Source: CAVPCZ01 sp963779225 (lineage in GTDB: Bacteria; Bacteroidota; Ignavibacteria; UBA10030; UBA6906). From it: a stretch of 64,000 bases of DNA. The stretch covers positions 2,108,001 through 2,172,000 of the forward strand of contig CAVZWW010000003.1 in assembly GCA_963779225.1 (NCBI GenBank), written 5' to 3'. Made by a program: the position numbers and the translations under genes. Positions 60,602-64,000 of the stretch are shown piece after piece (the first letter of the stretch is position 1; each line of letters starts with the position of its first letter). The notes below the pieces were generated by a model that did no database searches, was not told where the DNA came from, and was given only the letters and a program-made list of their open reading frames with translations.

Positions 60602-60879
60602 ACCTCAGGCCGCCTGCATCGATGCACGTAGCGCCGGCGACAACACTGCTTCAGCTACCACTGTCCGCTCGCATCGGTGAACGCAGAATCGGTGGCAGCA
60701 GAGCTTCAACGGCCACTGTCCGCCTGCGTTGGTACACGCGGCGCCTCCGGAATCATTACTTCAGCAACCACTGTCCGCTCGCATCAGAGAACGCAGCACC
60801 GGTGGCAGCAGAGCTTCAACGGCCACTGTCCGCCTGCGTTGGTACACGCGGCGCCTCCGGAATCATTACTTCAGCAACA
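60602..60879. repeat. 55/110-bp tandem repeats derived from the 3' end of the next gene
   Basis: A 110-bp unit at 60661-60770 is repeated at 60771-60878 with four differences. Each unit is built of two diverged 55-bp halves starting CCACTGTCCGC, and a more decayed half-unit precedes at about 60602-60656. The last copy runs into the minus-strand T9SS gene and includes its last codons and stop (60866). Read on the minus strand, copies resemble the tail of that gene (FTDVKGMLLLK). It fills the gap 60567-60865; no other gene is seen. Confidence 0.8.
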
Positions 60880-62305
60880 GCATCCCCTTCACATCGGTGA
60901 ATACCGTGCCACCGGAGACTGGTCTGGCCTCGCAATGACAGAAGTACAGACCGCCTGCCACCTTCGCTCCCGATCTATCCGTGCCATCCCACTGCACGTC
61001 AAAAGTTCCCGCCCGGCATTCGTCCTCCACCAACGTGCGTATCTTCCGGCCCGCGATGTCGCAAATTGCGAGCCTCACGAATGACTCCGCTCCAAGCGAA
61101 ATACGGATGTGCGTGGATGGGTTGAAGGGGTTGGGAAAATTCCGGGAGAGCGCGAACACCACAGGCATCTGTCCCCGTATGTCTGTCAGGATCTCCACCT
61201 TCACCACGTCTGACCAGCGGACCGTCCCGTTCAGGTCTGTCTGCCGGAGACGGTAGTACCGGATGCCGGGCGTGGCGTCCATGTCGATGAACGTGTACTC
61301 TACGGGGATGTTCGTCGTCCCGTGTCCGGCAACGAAACCGTTGGGAAGCGTCGCAAACAACCTCCCGTCTGCCGATCGCTCTACGGTGAAGCCGTAGTTG
61401 TTGGTCTCGCTTATCGTCTTCCACGTTAACGTTACCTGTCCGCCGGCTCCCGGGGTCGCCAGGAACAGCTCCAGCTGAACGGGCAGAGGGGAATCGGCAA
61501 TGGCATTCACATAGCTGATATCATCAAGGAAGATATTGGCGGCATTCCCCGCGCTGGAAACGCCGTAAAACATCCATGAATCGATATCGGCTTCGGCGCC
61601 CAGCCCTCCCTTCGGCAGGTCGTCTCCGGCCATCACACCGTCGACCCAGAGGTCCAGGGTGTTCGCCCCGATTGTCCGGGGACCGCCGTGTGAATACGGG
61701 ATACTCGCCGTGCTGTTGTTCCCGTAGAGTTCCACCATGTATGTCGTTCCCTGAGCGAACGGTGTATCCGTGAGTTCTGCCGTGCTCCAGACGTTCCCGC
61801 TGCGCACCTGTGTGGTGATCCCTCCGGCGGAGCCAAATTGCCACTGCAGACCTGTGAACACATGCTTTCCGGTGAATGCGCTGTTGTCGCTGAAGGTGGC
61901 GCTATCGCCGACGAAGAGGTACCACGTGCCGGAGGTTGCCGAAGCCGATCCATCTGCCGCACCGAGTCTCACGCGAAAACGCAATGTGAAGGCTTTGCCA
62001 GGGGTGTAGTCAAAGATCGACAGCTTGTTGACCGATGTTGTCGTTGCGGCGGTGCCCCGGAGATACACGCCGGTGCCGAAGGGGATAGCCTGATTTTCCA
62101 GATTGAAACTACCACCCGCTGTTCCGATCCGTACTCTGGGTGTTCCGCCATTACCCGGGGGGGAAGGCAGAAACGTTGTGCTGGATCCACTGGAGAAACT
62201 CCCGGTCGAGGTACCGAAGTCATACGACCAGGGCTGGGCTGATGTGGTGACGGGTGCCGATGCCAGGCTGACGCTCAACAGAATCAAGACGAGATGTTTG
62301 CGCAT
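60866..62305 (-). CDS. T9SS-secreted beta-sandwich protein
   Basis: 479 residues; ATG 62305 has GAGAAGG upstream. Signal peptide HLVLILLSVSLASAPVTTSAQ. Residues about 25-270 look like a concanavalin-type beta-sandwich (DFGTSTGSFSSGSS, LRFRVRLGAADGS, NIFLDDISYVNA), then a short fibronectin-like linker (VTLTWKTISETNNYGFTVER) common before T9SS signals, then the sorting domain (NFPNPFNPSTHI, DIAGRKIRTL, GLYFCHCEA). Secreted; function unknown. Its 3' end lies inside a tandem repeat array. Confidence 0.8.
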   Translation of the reverse strand: MRKHLVLILLSVSLASAPVTTSAQPWSYDFGTSTGSFSSGSSTTFLPSPPGNGGTPRVRIGTAGGSFNLENQAIPFGTGVYLRGTAATTTSVNKLSIFDYTPGKAFTLRFRVRLGAADGSASATSGTWYLFVGDSATFSDNSAFTGKHVFTGLQWQFGSAGGITTQVRSGNVWSTAELTDTPFAQGTTYMVELYGNNSTASIPYSHGGPRTIGANTLDLWVDGVMAGDDLPKGGLGAEADIDSWMFYGVSSAGNAANIFLDDISYVNAIADSPLPVQLELFLATPGAGGQVTLTWKTISETNNYGFTVERSADGRLFATLPNGFVAGHGTTNIPVEYTFIDMDATPGIRYYRLRQTDLNGTVRWSDVVKVEILTDIRGQMPVVFALSRNFPNPFNPSTHIRISLGAESFVRLAICDIAGRKIRTLVEDECRAGTFDVQWDGTDRSGAKVAGGLYFCHCEARPVSGGTVFTDVKGMLLLK

Positions 62306-62534
62306 GGTCCTTCTCCTTCCCAAGAGTTCCACGTGCTGCGGCCCGGCCTGTCCATGATACACCGGGTTGCGCCAAATTGCGAACCGGAAAAGACGAAAGG
62401 ATCTGTGTCCCGATCGGATGCCGTCGGGAGGAAAGGGCCAAGGTCAGGACGGAGGGAGGAGGGAACCCGCACGCTTCCTCCTTGCGGGTGTTGCAGGTTT
62501 GGAGAAGGCGTGCCGGAAGAGTGTGCGCCGTGAT

Positions 62535-62619
62535 GTCACGGGCTAGCGTTCGTCACGGGTTTGCGTTTGTCGCTGATCTGCGTTTGTTGCGTCCTCGCGT
62601 TTGTCACGGGCCGGTGTTC
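62535..62619. repeat. Five-unit 17-bp tandem repeat
   Basis: Units at 62535, 62552, 62569, 62586 and 62603, each exactly 17 bp; consensus about GTCACGGGCTTGCGTTT. Units 1, 2 and 5 keep GTCACGGG, while units 3 and 4 are diverged in the middle. Unit 5 covers the stop and last codons of the minus-strand FAD/Fe-S enzyme gene. The remaining gap 62306-62534 is GC-rich with no gene seen. Confidence 0.8.
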
Positions 62620-64000
62620 TCAGGCCTGGTGGATTTTTCCACCAGATAGAGTATTGACTGATAGTGCTTCCCGCTGTGCAACGAAAGTCCGATCTCGCAC
62701 GTGCGGCTTGTGGAATAGCCACCCTGACACTCCGAAGGCAGGGCGTCACGCAGCGGTGCAAGCGCGGAGGCATTCAATTCCGGATAGGTGAACCCGCGGT
62801 CGCCCGCCCATCCACAGCAGCCGATGCCCTGTGGCACGACGACCTTGTCAGAACACATCCCGGCAAGGGTTTTCAGTTGCGGACCTAATCCCATCTTTTC
62901 CGCGCTGCAGGTAGTGTGAATGGCCACTGTCCCGGGGAGTTTACGGAATCGGAGCTTCGGGAGCGCGTGGTCCAGAATGAACCTGACCGGCTCGTATAAT
63001 TGCATGCGCGATGTAAATGTCTCCTTCATCCTGTAAAGACAGGGGCTCATGTCGACAAGGACGGGAAAGCGGCCGTTCTCCGAAGCTGCCAACAAGGCCC
63101 GTTCAAGTTCATGTGCTTTTTCGTCTCCTTCAGCGGTGAATCCCTTGCTGGCAAAAGCCATTCCGCAACAGAGGTTGTGAATATTCGCCGGGTACAAAAC
63201 GTTGAACCCTGCCCGTTCGAGAACCTGGGCGATGACCGTGGTCAGCGGGCGGCTGTCTGCGTCTCCGTGGGCCGGACCCATTGCGCGGTTGATGCAGCTC
63301 GGAAAATAGACTACCGTCGGCCGGGCCGGATCAGGAGCACTCGGCCGCCGCAGTCGGGAAGCACCCACGGGCATATAGGGATTCCAGAGCGGAATCAGGT
63401 TGCCCGAAAGCGCCCGCAGGAAGCCCGATATGGTGTTCATCATTTTCGTGCCCAACAACCGGTGGGCCACATGGACCGCACCAAGGCCGGCGCGCATAGC
63501 GCCTGTCACCGCGGTCATATGTGTAGAAAGAACCCGCGCGATGCTGTGTGCTGCAGGACCCCACGCCATGTGGCGGAGATGTTTCACCATTTTTCCGGTG
63601 TCGATTTCCACCGGACAGCTTGTCGCGCACAGCCCGTCCGTGGCACAGGTCGCGTCTCCCTCGTACCGGAAGGCGCGGGCAAAGGCTTCAAGCCGGACAG
63701 GATCTTCGTTTGTCGCACGCAAGCGTGCCATTTCCCGTACACTCACGATCCGCTGGCGGGGGGTGAGGGATAGGTTGCGTGAGGGACACTGCACTTCGCA
63801 GAATCCGCATTCGATACACTTGTCCACCAGCGCATCCGCTGCCGGCATGGGCTTCAGGTTCTTGATGTGCACCTGCGGGTCGTCATTCAGGATAACACCC
63901 GGATTCAGCAGGTTTTCAGGATCAAAGATGTCTTTGATTTCGTGCATCAGTCCGTACGCGTCCTTGCCCCACTCCAGTTCCACGAACGGTGCCATGTTCC
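62604..64000 (-). CDS. FAD-linked oxidase / Fe-S D-lactate or glycolate dehydrogenase, 5'-truncated
   Basis: The frame is open through base 64000, so the N-terminal FAD-binding part is outside. Visible: the end of the FAD-oxidase C-terminal domain (IKDIFDPENLLNPGVIL), two Fe-S sets (CIECGFCEVQCPS and CATDGLCATSCP) and two CCG domains (FPSCINRAMG ... LCCGMAF; TTCSAEKMG ... GIGCCGWAGDRGF). This is the layout of fused D-lactate dehydrogenases (Dld-II type) and GlpC/GlcF-like proteins. It oxidises a 2-hydroxyacid and feeds electrons to the quinone pool. Its 3' end is embedded in a 17-bp tandem repeat. Confidence 0.9.
   Translation of the reverse strand, partial: NMAPFVELEWGKDAYGLMHEIKDIFDPENLLNPGVILNDDPQVHIKNLKPMPAADALVDKCIECGFCEVQCPSRNLSLTPRQRIVSVREMARLRATNEDPVRLEAFARAFRYEGDATCATDGLCATSCPVEIDTGKMVKHLRHMAWGPAAHSIARVLSTHMTAVTGAMRAGLGAVHVAHRLLGTKMMNTISGFLRALSGNLIPLWNPYMPVGASRLRRPSAPDPARPTVVYFPSCINRAMGPAHGDADSRPLTTVIAQVLERAGFNVLYPANIHNLCCGMAFASKGFTAEGDEKAHELERALLAASENGRFPVLVDMSPCLYRMKETFTSRMQLYEPVRFILDHALPKLRFRKLPGTVAIHTTCSAEKMGLGPQLKTLAGMCSDKVVVPQGIGCCGWAGDRGFTYPELNASALAPLRDALPSECQGGYSTSRTCEIGLSLHSGKHYQSILYLVEKSTRPENTGP

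Noticed and set aside
60602..60879. Tandem units as a CRISPR array
   Set aside because: Units are contiguous and nearly identical over their whole length, with no unique spacers, and they match the neighbouring gene's tail; no cas genes are present.
62535..62619. 17-bp units as a CRISPR array or iteron origin
   Set aside because: No spacers, and no replication initiator gene nearby; the units are diverged in the middle of the array.

Overview
The window (about 58 percent G+C by eye) looks like a chromosomal segment of a non-photosynthetic member of the Bacteroidota/Chlorobiota/Ignavibacteriota (FCB) group. The best evidence is three secreted proteins that end in a type IX secretion (T9SS) sorting domain with the N-[FY]-P-N-P-F-N hallmark (ends at 18951, 46847 and 60866). 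RprXY-like two-component genes, many lipoproteins and an RND pump show a Gram-negative envelope. TGA is used normally as a stop. I see no rRNA, tRNA, CRISPR array, prophage or insertion sequence; I cannot name the species.

Layout. 1-2866: a translationally coupled trio of HAMP histidine kinase (5' end outside the window), archaemetzincin protease and NtrC-type sigma-54 activator, closed by a bidirectional terminator. 2918-9764 (minus strand): a seven-gene membrane redox operon of the Qrc/alternative-complex-III type: small anchor protein, Cys-rich GcvH-like protein, pentaheme cytochrome c, Tat-type molybdopterin-family subunit, four-cluster ferredoxin, NrfD and a second, membrane-anchored GcvH-like protein. 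Both GcvH-like proteins lack the lipoyl lysine, and three members share an ADGG motif. This is the best candidate for an under-described system here. 10156-12014: a polysaccharide lyase and a YbaK protein. 12437-17941: an envelope/peptidoglycan block (lytic transglycosylase, LpoB, COG3014 lipoprotein, LPP20 protein, RDD gene with an internal stop, zinc ribbon, VF530), preceded by a possible sigma-54 promoter and a G-quadruplex-prone leader.

18188-24040: an autoregulated ArsR/DUF2087 regulator, a T9SS-secreted golvesin-module protein, a heparinase II/III-like lyase and a probable oxidoreductase remnant. 24139-30082 (minus): PDZ protein, NEW3 protein, ABC ATPase and two paralogous ABC-2 permeases, divergent from a kinase/OmpR-type regulator pair (30400-32796); the shared intergenic region carries GTTAA direct repeats with a 10-bp period. 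32974-37417: a GH42-like glycosidase divergent from a coupled GHMP sugar kinase/nucleotidyltransferase pair, which with the lyases suggests polysaccharide breakdown and sugar re-activation. 37449-39770: MntP-like exporter, Yip1 protein and cobalamin adenosyltransferase.

39767-48811: a protease-rich stretch (M28 fused to a membrane domain, an active/inactive M16 pair, an SDR and a T9SS M1 aminopeptidase). 48927-54512: ferritin followed by a probable peptide/amino-acid scavenging operon (APC permease, POT transporter, Gfo/Idh oxidoreductase, M19 dipeptidase lipoprotein). 54628-60566: RND efflux pair plus two alpha/beta hydrolases. 60866-64000 (minus): a T9SS protein and a glycolate/D-lactate-dehydrogenase-like FAD/Fe-S enzyme cut by the window edge. 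The 3' ends of both of these last genes run into tandem repeats that appear to be copies of the genes' own tails.
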